From Micavibrio sp. UBA6929 (GTDB lineage Bacteria; Pseudomonadota; Alphaproteobacteria; Micavibrionales; Micavibrionaceae), in assembly GCA_002448815.1 (NCBI GenBank), contig DKAJ01000002.1, positions 1 to 64,000 of the forward strand: a stretch of 64,000 nucleotides of DNA, read 5' to 3'. Below, piece by piece: positions 34,555 through 44,155 of this stretch. Position numbers and translations under genes: made by a program. Position 1 is the stretch's first letter; every line of letters starts with the position of its first letter. Below the pieces are notes generated by a model, which saw only the letters and a list, made by a program, of their open reading frames with translations, was not told where the DNA came from and searched no databases.

Positions 34555-35172
34555 ATGAGTGGTAAGCGTATTAGCGCCAAACATAAAATCGATCGCCGTC
34601 TAGGTTGTAACCTATGGGGCAGCCCTAAATCTCCGTACAACACACGTCAAACAGGCCCAGGTATGCACGGCGCACAGCGCGGCAAGCCTACTGACTACGG
34701 TACGCAGCTTTTTGCAAAACAGAAATTAAAAGGTTACTACGGTAACATCGGCGAAAAACAATTCCGCCGTTACTACAAAGAAGCATCTCGTTTGCGCGGT
34801 GATACTGGTCAAAACCTTGTGGGCCTACTTGAGCGCCGCTTGGATGCGTTCCTATACCGCGCTGGTTTCGTACCAACAGTTTTCTCTTCACGTCAATTCA
34901 TCAACCACAAACACGTTTTGGTGAACGGCAAAATCGTAAACATCGCGTCTTACATGATCAAAGATGGCGACACGATTGAGCTTCGTGAAAAAGCACGCAC
35001 TATCCCATGTGTATTGCAGGCACAGACAAACCCATTGTTTGACACACCTGAATACATCAGCGTTGATGCAAAAGCATTCAAAGCAACATTCTTGCGCACA
35101 CCTCAGCTCGACGACATTCCATACGCGACTGAGATGGAACCACAACTGGTTGTCGAATTTTATTCTCGTTAA
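34555..35172 (+). CDS. rpsD: 30S ribosomal protein S4
   Basis: Primary 16S-binding protein of the small subunit. 205 residues, the usual length. Starts [20 protein letters not shown]; the S4 RNA-binding domain is at ~95-160 ([32 protein letters not shown], cited from its key parts). The start at 34555 is chosen because AAGG (34541-34544) is 10 nt upstream; the ATG at 34546 is too close to it. As in many alphaproteobacteria it is a single-gene unit outside the main r-protein operon. Confidence 0.98.
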   Translation: MSGKRISAKHKIDRRLGCNLWGSPKSPYNTRQTGPGMHGAQRGKPTDYGTQLFAKQKLKGYYGNIGEKQFRRYYKEASRLRGDTGQNLVGLLERRLDAFLYRAGFVPTVFSSRQFINHKHVLVNGKIVNIASYMIKDGDTIELREKARTIPCVLQAQTNPLFDTPEYISVDAKAFKATFLRTPQLDDIPYATEMEPQLVVEFYSR

Positions 35173-35199
35173 TCATTGGGTTAGCCAATATATGTTTTC

Positions 35200-35227
35200 A
35201 AAAGCCGCTGCAAAGCGGCTTTTTTTA
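35200..35227 (+). terminator. Terminator of rpsD
   Basis: AAAGCCGCT and AGCGGCTTT form a 9 bp stem with a GCAA tetraloop and a run of seven or more T. Confidence 0.9.
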
Positions 35228-35366
35228 TTGTGCAACGCTCCACAAAAAACCATTTTCTTTTACATATATTACCTTGCATTTTATCTTTAGCGGGTCTATA
35301 GTCCGCCACATACCAGTTGATTTAAATAATGCGCTGAAAACAGCCAAGAACAGATGGACGACAACA

Positions 35367-35711
35367 ATGAAATATTCAGAAATCACACAAGAAAGCTATA
35401 GTGACCAGATTGGTACAGTCAACGTTATGGGGCAAAGCGTTCAACTTTGCGATCACGTTGAAAACATTGACGGACAATATTACGCGACAAGCTTTGTTTT
35501 GAGCGCAAATGACCGCAAGATGCTTAAAGATCAGGGCGCGCAATTCGGCACGATCGGTCAAGAAGACCTTAGTGCTATTTACCTGACCGAAGATTTGCTA
35601 GAGATGGCGCAACCTGTTCGCGAAAACGACCAGATGACACAAGATATGATTGCACGCCTTATGGGTGCATTGCAGTCAATGAATGTTAAAACATACGCTC
35701 ACAGCGCATAG
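35367..35711 (+). CDS. Small orphan protein
   Basis: 114 residues, not recognised. Soluble, acidic, no signal or membrane segment; mixed alpha/beta (VNVMGQSVQLCDHVENI, ATSFVLSANDRKML, a C-terminal amphipathic helix DMIARLMGALQSM). The frame extends upstream to a TTG at 35274, but the ATG at 35367 is the better start; its ribosome site is weak. A terminator follows at 35744. Confidence 0.55.
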   Translation: MKYSEITQESYSDQIGTVNVMGQSVQLCDHVENIDGQYYATSFVLSANDRKMLKDQGAQFGTIGQEDLSAIYLTEDLLEMAQPVRENDQMTQDMIARLMGALQSMNVKTYAHSA

Positions 35712-35743
35712 TTTCTCCACATTCATCACTATCCTTTGATTAC

Positions 35744-35769
35744 GGGCGCAATTTTGCGCCCTTTTCTTT
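35744..35769 (+). terminator. Terminator after the small orphan
   Basis: GGGCGCA and TGCGCCC form a 7 bp stem with a TTT-type loop and a T-rich tail. Confidence 0.8.
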
Positions 35770-35795
35770 TGCATTCATGACAAGCCTGCCCCATT

Positions 35796-35826
35796 AAAAA
35801 AGCCGCCCAAATCAAGGCGGCTTTTC
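35796..35826 (-). terminator. Terminator of rpsU
   Basis: Minus strand: AAAAGCCGCC and GGCGGCTTTTTT pair around TTGATTTG. A T run on the plus strand as well. Confidence 0.8.
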
Positions 35827-35861
35827 TTATAACTGTATCGTTCTAAAACAAGAACAGGATT

Positions 35862-36077
35862 CTAGAATCCGTCACGTTCGCGACGTTTACGATCCATCTT
35901 GCGGGAACGACGCATGGATTCGGATTTTTCACGCAATTTCTTTTCAGAAGGCTTTTCATAGTGACGACGAAGTTTCATCTCACGGAAGACACCTTCGCGT
36001 TGCATTTTCTTTTTCAAAATGCGCAATGCTTTTTCAACATTGTTATCGCGTACTGATACTCCAACCACGGCTTTCAC
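35862..36077 (-). CDS. rpsU: 30S ribosomal protein S21
   Basis: 71 residues, very basic. Starts [21 protein letters not shown], the family signature, and ends in a long Arg/Lys helix ([19 protein letters not shown]). Helps translation initiation near the anti-Shine-Dalgarno region. AGAAAGAGG upstream. Single-gene unit. Confidence 0.97.
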   Translation of the reverse strand: MKAVVGVSVRDNNVEKALRILKKKMQREGVFREMKLRRHYEKPSEKKLREKSESMRRSRKMDRKRRERDGF

Positions 36078-36196
36078 CTCTTTCTAATAAGGTTAAGTGT
36101 TAAAATAGTGCTTGTTTGATACATGGCATCACCATGTAATGCAAGCAAAAACGGGCTAATCTCTTATTTTACAGGGTTTTTATGCCGAAATGCAAT

Positions 36197-37807
36197 TTAT
36201 GCGGCAACTTTAAGGTTTAATGCCGCCGACAAAAGCGCCTTTGTATAAGGCTGCTTGGGCGCATCAAAAATTTCGCGCGCAGGGCCATTTTCAACAACAC
36301 GGCCATCTTTCATCACGATAATGTCATGCGCCAGCGCCTTTACGACGCGCAGATCATGACTGATAAAGATGTAACTCAGATCATGGTCTTTTTGCAAATC
36401 ACGCAGCAAATCCACAATCTCGGCCTGAACCGATACGTCCAAAGCGCTTGTAGGCTCATCCAAGACAATCAGCTTAGGGCGTAAAATCAGCGCGCGCGCG
36501 ATTGAGATACGCTGACGCTGCCCGCCGGAAAATTCATGCGGGTAACGATGGCGCGTTTGCGGGTCCATCTGCACAAGAGCCAGCGCTTGAATCACCTGCA
36601 CATCGCGTTGATCTTCGTTCAATTCAGGATGGTGAATTTTTAGTCCCTCGGCAATAATTTGCCCAACGCTCATCCGCGGGGACAATGCGCCAAACGGGTC
36701 TTGGAAGACGATTTGCATATCTGCGCGCAGGGCTTTGCGCTGCCCCTTCGGCAGATCTGCAATATCTTGCCCTGCGAACACAACGCGCCCCTGTGATTTC
36801 ACCAAGCGTAATAGCGCCATACCTAGTGTTGATTTGCCTGATCCGCTTTCCCCCACGATGCCAAGCGTTTGACCGACCTTAATTTGTAAATCAATACCGT
36901 CTACCGCCTTTACCCAATGGGTCACGCGTCCGAAGAAGTCCTTATCCTTGGGGAAATACACTTTCATATCATGCGCCTCAAGCAACATCTGTGCATCAGG
37001 CGCCAACGTTACCCCCTCGCCTTTTGGCTGCGCACTGAGGAGCTTTTTCGTATAGGCATGCTGCGGCTTTTTGAAGATTTTCGCCGTGGCGTTTTGCTCG
37101 ACAATCTCACCCTTTTCCATCACGCACACATGATCGGCCATTGATTCGACAATCGACAAATCATGGGTAATCAGCAAAAGCCCCATATTGAGCTTTTCCT
37201 TCAAGTCCTGCAGCAGGGCAAGAATTTGCGCCTGAACTGTGACATCCAGCGCGGTTGTCGGCTCATCCGCGATCAGTAAATCAGGTTCATTCGCCAGCGC
37301 CATTGCAATCATCACGCGTTGACGCTGCCCGCCAGAGAGCTCATGCGGGTATGCGCCCAAGCGCTCTTTTAGATTAGACAGCCCGACAAGGTCTAGCAGC
37401 TCAAGTACACGGGCGCGCGCTTGTTGTTTGTTCATTTTCTTATGAAGAAAAAGAGGCTCGGCAATTTGTTTTTCAATGACATGCAGCGGATTAAGCGCCG
37501 TTAAAGGCTCTTGAAAGATCATACCGATCTGACTGCCGCGCACGGTGCGCATAAAGGTTTCACCTTTGTGCATAAGCTCTTCGCCGCGCAGAAGGATCGA
37601 ACTGGCGGGCGTATAGTTTGCATTGCTGCCTAGCAACTGCATCACTGACATCGCCGTCACAGACTTACCCGATCCGCTTTCCCCGACCAGAGCAACCGTT
37701 TGCCCTGCCTCGACCGAGAAGGTCACATCCCGCAAAATCTCGGGCGCATTTTCATGCGCAGAAAATTTTAGTCCTAAATTCTTGATCTGCAGTAATGTTT
37801 CAGCCAT
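36197..37807 (-). CDS. ABC transporter with two ATP-binding domains (peptide/microcin type, YejF-like)
   Basis: Cytoplasmic energising subunit of a peptide or nickel-type importer (Dpp/Opp/Yej class). About 536 residues, two full ATPase domains in tandem. Domain 1 has ALVGESGSGKS, LSGGQRQRV and LIADEPTTALD; domain 2 has GIVGESGSGKS, FSGGQRQRI and VLDEPTSALD. Each domain ends with the oligopeptide-type extension (QHAYTKKLL, QPYTKALL). No permease or binding-protein gene is beside it. The start at 37807 is chosen over a TTG at 37843 and an ATG at 37819. Its start lies only 10 bp from that of the divergent ThiE-like gene. Confidence 0.92.
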   Translation of the reverse strand: MAETLLQIKNLGLKFSAHENAPEILRDVTFSVEAGQTVALVGESGSGKSVTAMSVMQLLGSNANYTPASSILLRGEELMHKGETFMRTVRGSQIGMIFQEPLTALNPLHVIEKQIAEPLFLHKKMNKQQARARVLELLDLVGLSNLKERLGAYPHELSGGQRQRVMIAMALANEPDLLIADEPTTALDVTVQAQILALLQDLKEKLNMGLLLITHDLSIVESMADHVCVMEKGEIVEQNATAKIFKKPQHAYTKKLLSAQPKGEGVTLAPDAQMLLEAHDMKVYFPKDKDFFGRVTHWVKAVDGIDLQIKVGQTLGIVGESGSGKSTLGMALLRLVKSQGRVVFAGQDIADLPKGQRKALRADMQIVFQDPFGALSPRMSVGQIIAEGLKIHHPELNEDQRDVQVIQALALVQMDPQTRHRYPHEFSGGQRQRISIARALILRPKLIVLDEPTSALDVSVQAEIVDLLRDLQKDHDLSYIFISHDLRVVKALAHDIIVMKDGRVVENGPAREIFDAPKQPYTKALLSAALNLKVAA

Positions 37808-37817
37808 AACATCTACC

Positions 37818-38480
37818 ATGACAGAGGATAAACCATCAGACAAGAGCGGCGCACCGCCATGCGGACTTTATATGCGGATAAACCACAATCCCGATATGGA
37901 TGAGTGGACACCTGTTATTGGCGCGCTTTCGACCGCGATCAAACATCGGTCCGGATACAAGCGTAATATGCATGTTCTTGAGATCACCCTTGATGATGGG
38001 TTTAGCCGCGATGCCATGGAAAAGGCCGCAGCCTTTGTGCAAGTCGCGCAGATGAGCGGCCTTGTATCGATCCTTAAGACCACACCGCAGATTGTTAAAG
38101 ACTTGGATGCAGACGGCGTTTTACTTGACGATGCCAGCGCTATTCCAGATGCGCGCGCTATACTCGGCGATGATGCGATTATTGGCCTTGCCTGCGCCGA
38201 GAGCATTGATATGGTCAATGATGCCGTCAAAAATGGCGCGGACTATGTCACGCTGGGCACTGGGGCGTCCTTGCCCGCGCCATCCTTGTTAGAGGGGGCA
38301 CTGCGCGAGCAAAGCGATATGGTTGTTGCCGTTATTGGCGCGTTTACACCAGAAAGCGCCCCCTTCTATGCGCAGGGCGGCGCCAGCTTTGTCGATGGAA
38401 CCTATTATATCGGAAGCTATGACAAGGGCCCTATGCAGGCGGCGGTTAACTTACTTCACGCGATCAAGCCCGTTGGATAG
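37818..38480 (+). CDS. ThiE/TenI-like protein
   Basis: About 220 residues of a TIM-barrel like thiamine-phosphate synthase. LDADGVLLDDASAIPDARAIL and the following DAIIGLACAESIDMVNDA...GADYVTLG line up with the phosphate-binding half of ThiE/TenI. The N-terminal strand (GLYMRINHNPDMDEW) lacks the usual LVTD, and the pyrimidine-binding Gln/Asn-Arg patch is not obvious, so activity is uncertain. The start is the ATG at 37818 or 37872; neither has a good ribosome site. Upstream frame is antisense to the ABC gene. Confidence 0.65.
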   Translation: MTEDKPSDKSGAPPCGLYMRINHNPDMDEWTPVIGALSTAIKHRSGYKRNMHVLEITLDDGFSRDAMEKAAAFVQVAQMSGLVSILKTTPQIVKDLDADGVLLDDASAIPDARAILGDDAIIGLACAESIDMVNDAVKNGADYVTLGTGASLPAPSLLEGALREQSDMVVAVIGAFTPESAPFYAQGGASFVDGTYYIGSYDKGPMQAAVNLLHAIKPVG

Positions 38481-38501
38481 CACGCAACAAAGATAGATTA
38501 C

Positions 38502-38891
38502 TTAGCATCTTTCAGCAGATGGATATGGTGCAACGTAAGCAGGACCTTCAGACTTAGCCAATTCGCGACGAACCTGCACGCCAAACACCTGAGGAAACAC
38601 GCTCAATTGTGTAAATTCTTCGCCCCAATCTTTAAGCTTTTGGCTTTCAGCAGGCATCAGGGGCGCATCTAGTCCTTCATTATAAACAGCGCCAAACTCT
38701 TGAGCGATAGCCCCTTGCACATACAAATCAGCAGCCTCAAAAATTGCTGATGTATGGTTATCGTCTGGAACATCATCAAGAATTTTACCATACGCTTGTG
38801 CGATGGCATTTCTTACTTCGATACGAACAGATGAAATTGTAACCTCTGGTGTGCGCGTTGCGTCACCAAAATGACTTTGATTTTTACTCAT
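38502..38891 (-). CDS. Small orphan protein
   Basis: 129 residues, not recognised. Soluble and acidic, largely helical (VRIEVRNAIAQAYGKIL, FEAADLYVQGAIAQEFG), with a C-terminal Pro/Tyr-rich tail. No signal peptide. AAGGG lies upstream of the ATG. It stands between the ThiE-like gene and argH and has A/T-rich upstream sequence of its own, so it is probably a separate unit. Confidence 0.55.
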   Translation of the reverse strand: MSKNQSHFGDATRTPEVTISSVRIEVRNAIAQAYGKILDDVPDDNHTSAIFEAADLYVQGAIAQEFGAVYNEGLDAPLMPAESQKLKDWGEEFTQLSVFPQVFGVQVRRELAKSEGPAYVAPYPSAERC

Positions 38892-38986
38892 TAAACACCC
38901 TTTTTATAACTTTTACGCATAATAAATACACATTAAGCTATAAAAAAGCAAGTTTAAATAAATATCTTCAATCTAAATGCCCATTA

Positions 38987-40291
38987 TTACTTAACTGACA
39001 GCACGCGGAAGATGTCATCTGTGATGGCGTTATTGACGGCCTGCATATCTGACAGAGCAAGCTCATCCAGTTTGCATCCCTTATCCTCGGCCATCTTTAC
39101 GATCGCGCCTGTCACATGATGCGCCTCGCGGAACGGCAAATTCAGTTCCATCACCAACCAGTCGGCGAGCGCCGTTGCGGTAGTAAAGCCAAGCTCTGCA
39201 CTTTCCAGCATACGCGGCGCATTGAATTTTGCACTGTCCAGCATACCGTTCATGGCCTCAAGACACAGGCGCAGCGTATCAAAGGAATCAAATGTGCTTT
39301 CCTTATCTTCCTGCATGTCCTTGTTATAAGCCAATGGCAAACCTTTCATCACGGTCATCATTTGTACAAGGTTTCCATTCAGGCGGCCTGTTTTACCGCG
39401 GACAAGCTCGGCCGCGTCAGGGTTTTTCTTTTGCGGCATGATCGAGCTTCCCGTGCTCCACGCATCGCTTAGGTTAATGTATCCAAATTGCGGCGTTGCC
39501 CAGATAATAATTTCCTCTGCCAAGCGCGACAGGTGCAAACCGCACTGCGCACAGGCGAACAAAAATTCATTGGCAAAATCGCGCGCGCTGACCGCGTCCA
39601 GCGTACTTGGCATCGGACGATCAAAGCCCAGCTGCTTCGCGGTAAATTTACGGTCAATCGGGTATGGCGTTCCAGCAAGCGCCGCCGCGCCTAGCGGACA
39701 TTCATTCACGCGCGCACGGCAATCTAAAATGCGCCCCTTATCACGTGACATCATTTCTTTATATGCAAGCAAATGCTTACCCAGCGTCACAGGCTGCGCG
39801 GCTTGTAAATGTGTAAAGCCCGGCATCACATCGTCAGCGTGCTTTTCAATCAAGCGGTCAAGCGTTGCGGTAAATGTATCAATCACACCTGCAAGATCGG
39901 TGCAGGCATCGCGCACCCACATACGAAAATCTGTTGCAACCTGATCATTGCGTGAGCGCCCTGTGTGCAGACGGCCTGCGGCCTCGCCAATGATTTCTTT
40001 CAGGCGGCTTTCCACGTTCATGTGAATGTCTTCAAGTGCGGCTGTGAATTCCAGTTCACCATTTTGGATTTCCTGTGCAACCTGATCAAGGCCTTCCTGG
40101 ATCGCCTTTTCGTCTTCTTTGGTGATAATGCCTTGCTTGGCCAGCATCGCGGCATGCGCCTTTGATCCTGTAATGTCTTGACGCCACAAACGTTGATCAA
40201 CGCCGATGGAGGCATTGATTTGCTCCATAATGTTTGACGGCTTTTCTTCAAAGCGTCCACCCCACATTTGGTTTGATTTTGCGTTGCTCAT
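38987..40291 (-). CDS. argH: Argininosuccinate lyase
   Basis: Last step of arginine synthesis. 434 residues. The lyase signature [16 protein letters not shown] (~280) and the N-terminal [10 protein letters not shown] are diagnostic. The partner argG is ~2.5 kb upstream on the same strand, but separate promoters and orphan genes lie between them. Confidence 0.98.
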   Translation of the reverse strand: MSNAKSNQMWGGRFEEKPSNIMEQINASIGVDQRLWRQDITGSKAHAAMLAKQGIITKEDEKAIQEGLDQVAQEIQNGELEFTAALEDIHMNVESRLKEIIGEAAGRLHTGRSRNDQVATDFRMWVRDACTDLAGVIDTFTATLDRLIEKHADDVMPGFTHLQAAQPVTLGKHLLAYKEMMSRDKGRILDCRARVNECPLGAAALAGTPYPIDRKFTAKQLGFDRPMPSTLDAVSARDFANEFLFACAQCGLHLSRLAEEIIIWATPQFGYINLSDAWSTGSSIMPQKKNPDAAELVRGKTGRLNGNLVQMMTVMKGLPLAYNKDMQEDKESTFDSFDTLRLCLEAMNGMLDSAKFNAPRMLESAELGFTTATALADWLVMELNLPFREAHHVTGAIVKMAEDKGCKLDELALSDMQAVNNAITDDIFRVLSVK

Positions 40292-40328
40292 GTTCTGTCC
40301 TGACGTTCGCGTTAGTTGTCCTGCCCTT

Positions 40329-40357
40329 TATATATACAAGCCACGCACACGGATCAA
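40329..40357 (-). promoter_or_regulatory. Promoter of argH
   Basis: Minus strand: TTGATC at 40352-40357, 17 bp spacer, TATATA at 40329-40334 followed by AAGG. Confidence 0.6.
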
Positions 40358-40471
40358 GCACGGTAAATGTTTTTCAAATATTGCCTCCTGCAAGATTAAA
40401 CCTATTGACATAAATATACACCTTCTATAGCGTCCTAATCATAAAAATAAAAATATACGGTAATAGACATT

Positions 40472-41605
40472 ATGAGCCTCAATCACACTTTTGCCCGCAC
40501 GCAGCCGGAGCAAGATGATATCTCGATTCACAATTTGGTTGTGGTCGACTTTAAAACCCTCTCAAAAGGGCGTGACGCACACATACAAAATCAAATCGAT
40601 GCTTGGCGCGAGAACAATACGCCTCTCTATACGATGAGCTGCGCCCAGCAAATTTGGTATGGATCCGAGAGCGACTTCACCGACTTCCCTGACCTATCAA
40701 ACGATCCTGCATCCCTTCAGTTAAAGGGCGCACAAGCCTATGCGCACCTCGCCTCTTTTGCGACGGGGTTTTACGGCAAATTTTGCGACACGCATAACCG
40801 CAAACAATTTACCGATGCGTGGAAAGATGTTTGCCGCACCATGCCAGAACGTGCAGCGCGCGCAGAAAAGCTCATGAAAAATTTGAATTATGACGCCAAA
40901 ACAGTGATTAGCAAAATCACTGGTCAACTGCGCACGACCGACCGCATGAGCGTGGCCGCGGATCTATCCCAACAACAAAAAGGTGACCAAAGCCTGATTG
41001 TCACCAACCTCACAAAAAATGGGAGCCTAAGCGATAACTGCATTCGCATGATTGCTGCGATTGAGAAAATCAATAAAAGTACTTCATACCACAATAAATA
41101 CATTCGCCTGACGACACCTAATCCAAATGACCTGCCGGCATTGCGGGACGCTGTTTTTCACACAAAAAAGCATGCATCGTCTTGCACGCATAATATACGC
41201 AGCACCATCTTATTCCCAGAACTGGATGATGCGCTTATGCACCTCGCTGATTTAGACCGTGTTTATATAGATACCGCAATGGATGAGCATCCTGCCGTTG
41301 ACAGGATTATCCAGTATATGTGGAGCGAAGATCACAAAGGCAGCGCCACAATCACTCATCTTAAAGGAAAGCCATCTGAACGAGGTTTATCCGCACAAAG
41401 TTGGAGCGCCATTGACTTACCCAACTATTACAGCGTCGAAGATACCCTTAAAGAAGTTCAGGTTCGCAAACGAGCTATTGCTGCGGCGTACACTACATCA
41501 CAAAATGCCTTTCAAACGATTGCACAATTACGCCTTGAAGGGATCACACCCAATCAAACCAACCTACGCAAACAAGACCCTGATGTTTTTAGCCTAGCGT
41601 TATAG
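40472..41605 (+). CDS. Orphan protein of unknown function
   Basis: 377 residues, not recognised. Soluble, with no signal or membrane segment; several Cys (MSCAQQIW, KFCDTH, DVCRTM, SSCTHN, DNCIRM) that do not form a clear metal motif. The middle is helical and basic. TTGACA at 40405-40410 is a likely -35, with a poor -10. It ends overlapping the convergent gene at 41600 by 6 nt, with no terminator between them. Confidence 0.6.
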   Translation: MSLNHTFARTQPEQDDISIHNLVVVDFKTLSKGRDAHIQNQIDAWRENNTPLYTMSCAQQIWYGSESDFTDFPDLSNDPASLQLKGAQAYAHLASFATGFYGKFCDTHNRKQFTDAWKDVCRTMPERAARAEKLMKNLNYDAKTVISKITGQLRTTDRMSVAADLSQQQKGDQSLIVTNLTKNGSLSDNCIRMIAAIEKINKSTSYHNKYIRLTTPNPNDLPALRDAVFHTKKHASSCTHNIRSTILFPELDDALMHLADLDRVYIDTAMDEHPAVDRIIQYMWSEDHKGSATITHLKGKPSERGLSAQSWSAIDLPNYYSVEDTLKEVQVRKRAIAAAYTTSQNAFQTIAQLRLEGITPNQTNLRKQDPDVFSLAL

Positions 41606-42352
41606 CTCAGCTACAGCAGCTTGAAAGATAGCACCTTCACGCGCTGCGGGGCTTTTTTTGTGATATGTCACACCTGACATTAGGTACAAACCACCTGCGT
41701 CTAGAGGCTCGCATTGTTGTAACAAGCGCTCTTGCAGAACTTGCCCCTGTCGTGACGCCAGCACCTGCCTATGCGCCAACCCAAATGCATCACGCAGATC
41801 ACCGCCAATCAAGCGATCTGCAGACTGCAAATTTTTTGTTAGAACCGCTGATCCCATTATATTTTGCTCGATCAGGTCAGAAAAAACGTCGCGCGTATGT
41901 TCATGCGACACGCACTGTGATGGCGTTTCATCACGAAAAAGATAAATGCGCGTATTCGGCAATCGGTAATCATCTACATGAAGGTGTCCATTTAAGCTCT
42001 CATTAACACCGCCCCTAAACGTCATACAAAGCCCTTCTGGCAACTGACCACCATACGCCTTTGTTTCAGCATCGATGACCGCATTTTTAAACGTAGAGAA
42101 AACAGAAGGAAGGTTATCGTATTCCCATGTGAGCTTAGCTTTATCTGACACAGACGCATTCGCACAATTCAGTCTGAAAAACTTACTGCGCCGCCCCGCA
42201 GTTTCAACCCAAAATTCTTCACGAAATTCCTCTAGCGCATCTGCGTCTAATTGCAGCACCTTCGCTGGCAAGTCTATATTGAAAATCGTTTCAATATTTT
42301 GCGCCTGCTGTAGCGCCTTGATAGCGCCTATAACTTTTTCATTAATATCCAT
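41600..42352 (-). CDS. Putative HxD-type oxygenase-like protein (uncertain)
   Basis: About 250 residues, not firmly recognised. GHLHVDDYRLPNTRIYLF (~120) followed much later by YLMSGVTYHKKSP (~232) resembles the HxD...H facial triad of DUF1826-type or 2-oxoglutarate/Fe(II) oxygenases, where a beta-barrel cupin holds iron. The N-terminal ~100 residues are helical. Start ATG 42352 with AAGGGA 9 nt upstream; a GTG two codons earlier is possible. Converges on the orphan at 40472, overlapping by 6 nt. Confidence 0.45.
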   Translation of the reverse strand: MDINEKVIGAIKALQQAQNIETIFNIDLPAKVLQLDADALEEFREEFWVETAGRRSKFFRLNCANASVSDKAKLTWEYDNLPSVFSTFKNAVIDAETKAYGGQLPEGLCMTFRGGVNESLNGHLHVDDYRLPNTRIYLFRDETPSQCVSHEHTRDVFSDLIEQNIMGSAVLTKNLQSADRLIGGDLRDAFGLAHRQVLASRQGQVLQERLLQQCEPLDAGGLYLMSGVTYHKKSPAAREGAIFQAAVAEL

Positions 42353-42447
42353 ATTCACTTTCCCTTATTTCCACTCACGCGCTCTCCCCCTTATCCTCTT
42401 GGGGTAAGGTTATAGACACAAAACACCAAAGCGTCAAATTATGAAAA

Positions 42448-42738
42448 CTATTTGCGCTCTAAAATAATGTGCGCAAACTGCTTAACCTTGGCTGGCTTAA
42501 TCTGTGATTTATGAATGGCCTTACTTTCAGTCAATTTTCTGGTGAAATCTGCTATAGCCTCATTAGAAACGCAATCGACGGGCACATTGCGCAAGCGATC
42601 TGCGATATCATCTAATTTAATGTGGCGGGAGCTAATGGCCTCAGGCGGCAAAGTCGCAATAAACTCTGCCAGATATTCATCGGGCAAATTTGCGTTTAAA
42701 AAATCTTGTGCAAGTTCTGGGAGGTCTTTTTTCTTCAT
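42448..42738 (-). CDS. Small helical orphan protein
   Basis: 96 residues, not recognised. Highly charged and helical throughout (KKDLPELAQDFLNANLP, DDIADRLRNVP, IADFTRKLTESKAIHKSQIKPAKVKQF), with basic ends. It could be a nucleic-acid-binding or adaptor protein, but nothing specific supports that. Lies 64 nt downstream of argG on the same strand. Confidence 0.5.
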   Translation of the reverse strand: MKKKDLPELAQDFLNANLPDEYLAEFIATLPPEAISSRHIKLDDIADRLRNVPVDCVSNEAIADFTRKLTESKAIHKSQIKPAKVKQFAHIILERK

Positions 42739-42802
42739 AGAACGGACATTTAAAGGCTTGCCCGTTCCATGTCAATTATTTTATGAAAAACGGCAAGATT
42801 TA

Positions 42803-44062
42803 CTAAGCTGCTTTTGATTTGCCAGCTGGCTTCACCATCGCGGCGCCACGGATAGACGTGTTGTTTTTCAAGCGCACTGAATTGATGCGAATAAATCCTT
42901 CTGCATCTTTCTGGTCGTAGCCGCCCTCTTCATCCATAGACGATTGAACCGGATCATACAGCGCCGTTGGTGATTTCCGTGCCACAGGATATGCGCTGCC
43001 TTTGTAAAGTTGAACAGTGACTGTTCCTGTTACATTATCTTGCGCTTTGTCCATTGTCGTCATCAACAGGTCAAATTCTGGCGCGAACCAAAAACCATTA
43101 TAGATAAGCTCAGCCACCTTAAGTGAAAGCATATCGCGGATTTTCATGACTTCGCGGTCCATTGTCAAACCTTCTAGATCACGGTGAGCATTGTGCAAAA
43201 TTGCGCCGCCTGGCGTTTCATATACGCCGCGTGATTTAATGCCAACAAAACGGTTTTCAACCATATCCAAACGGCCAATACCGTGTTTCGTTCCAAGTTC
43301 ATTCAAATATTGGAACAACGCAAGCGCGCCCGTTTTTACTGTACCGTCTTGTGTATTTTTCACTTCAACAGGAATACCGTCTTTGAATGTCATTTCAATA
43401 AGCTCGGGCGTATCTGGCCACTGGTCTGGTGATGATGTACGTGAATACACATCCTCGGCGCAGATGGCATTTGGATCTTCCAAAACGCCTGCCTCGTGCG
43501 AGATGTGTAACAAGTTATCATCTTCAGAGTATGGCTTTTTGCGCGTTGCTGTTACTGGGATGCCATGCTGATCAGCATAGTTCAGCATATCGTTACGGCC
43601 TTCAAAACGGTTAAGGAAGCTGTCCATCTTCCAAGGTGCAAGCACTTTGATGTCTGGGTTTAGCGCGTAATAAGACAATTCAAAACGCACCTGATCGTTC
43701 CCTTTACCCGTTGCACCGTGTGATACGTACTGCGCTTGTTCGGCTTCGGCGATTTCAATTTGACGTTTTGCAATGATTGGGCGCGCCACTGATGTACCTA
43801 GCAAATAACGGCCTTCGTAAACGGCCTGTGATTTGAAGGCTGGGAAGATGTAATCTGCCACGAATTCTTCTTTGAGGTCTTCAACGTAAACCTTAGATGC
43901 GCCAACCTTAAGCGCCTTTTCGCGCGCCGCCTCGAAGTCCTCTTCCTGGCCGACATCTGCGATATAGGCGATAACTTCGTAGCCTTCTTCGATCAACCAT
44001 TTCAAAATAACGGAAGTATCCAGACCTCCTGAATAGGCGAGAACAACTTTTTCTTTACTCAT
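42803..44062 (-). CDS. argG: Argininosuccinate synthase
   Basis: ATP-dependent condensation of citrulline and aspartate. 419 residues. The PP-loop [15 protein letters not shown] is at residue 9, and [15 protein letters not shown] at ~115. AAGGA precedes the ATG. Promoter at 44096-44124. Confidence 0.98.
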   Translation of the reverse strand: MSKEKVVLAYSGGLDTSVILKWLIEEGYEVIAYIADVGQEEDFEAAREKALKVGASKVYVEDLKEEFVADYIFPAFKSQAVYEGRYLLGTSVARPIIAKRQIEIAEAEQAQYVSHGATGKGNDQVRFELSYYALNPDIKVLAPWKMDSFLNRFEGRNDMLNYADQHGIPVTATRKKPYSEDDNLLHISHEAGVLEDPNAICAEDVYSRTSSPDQWPDTPELIEMTFKDGIPVEVKNTQDGTVKTGALALFQYLNELGTKHGIGRLDMVENRFVGIKSRGVYETPGGAILHNAHRDLEGLTMDREVMKIRDMLSLKVAELIYNGFWFAPEFDLLMTTMDKAQDNVTGTVTVQLYKGSAYPVARKSPTALYDPVQSSMDEEGGYDQKDAEGFIRINSVRLKNNTSIRGAAMVKPAGKSKAA

Positions 44063-44095
44063 GGCGCTTTATCCTTTCTTATTGTACCGCTTGCT

Positions 44096-44124
44096 GTTAA
44101 AGCATAGTGCGCTGCGGCAGACAA
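44096..44124 (-). promoter_or_regulatory. Probable promoter of argG
   Basis: Minus strand: TTGTCT at 44119-44124, 17 bp spacer, TTTAAC at 44096-44101. The trkH gene begins 32 bp beyond in the opposite direction. Confidence 0.45.
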
Positions 44125-44155
44125 TGTTTTTCTAGGTTTTTCTAAAGATTTGAGC

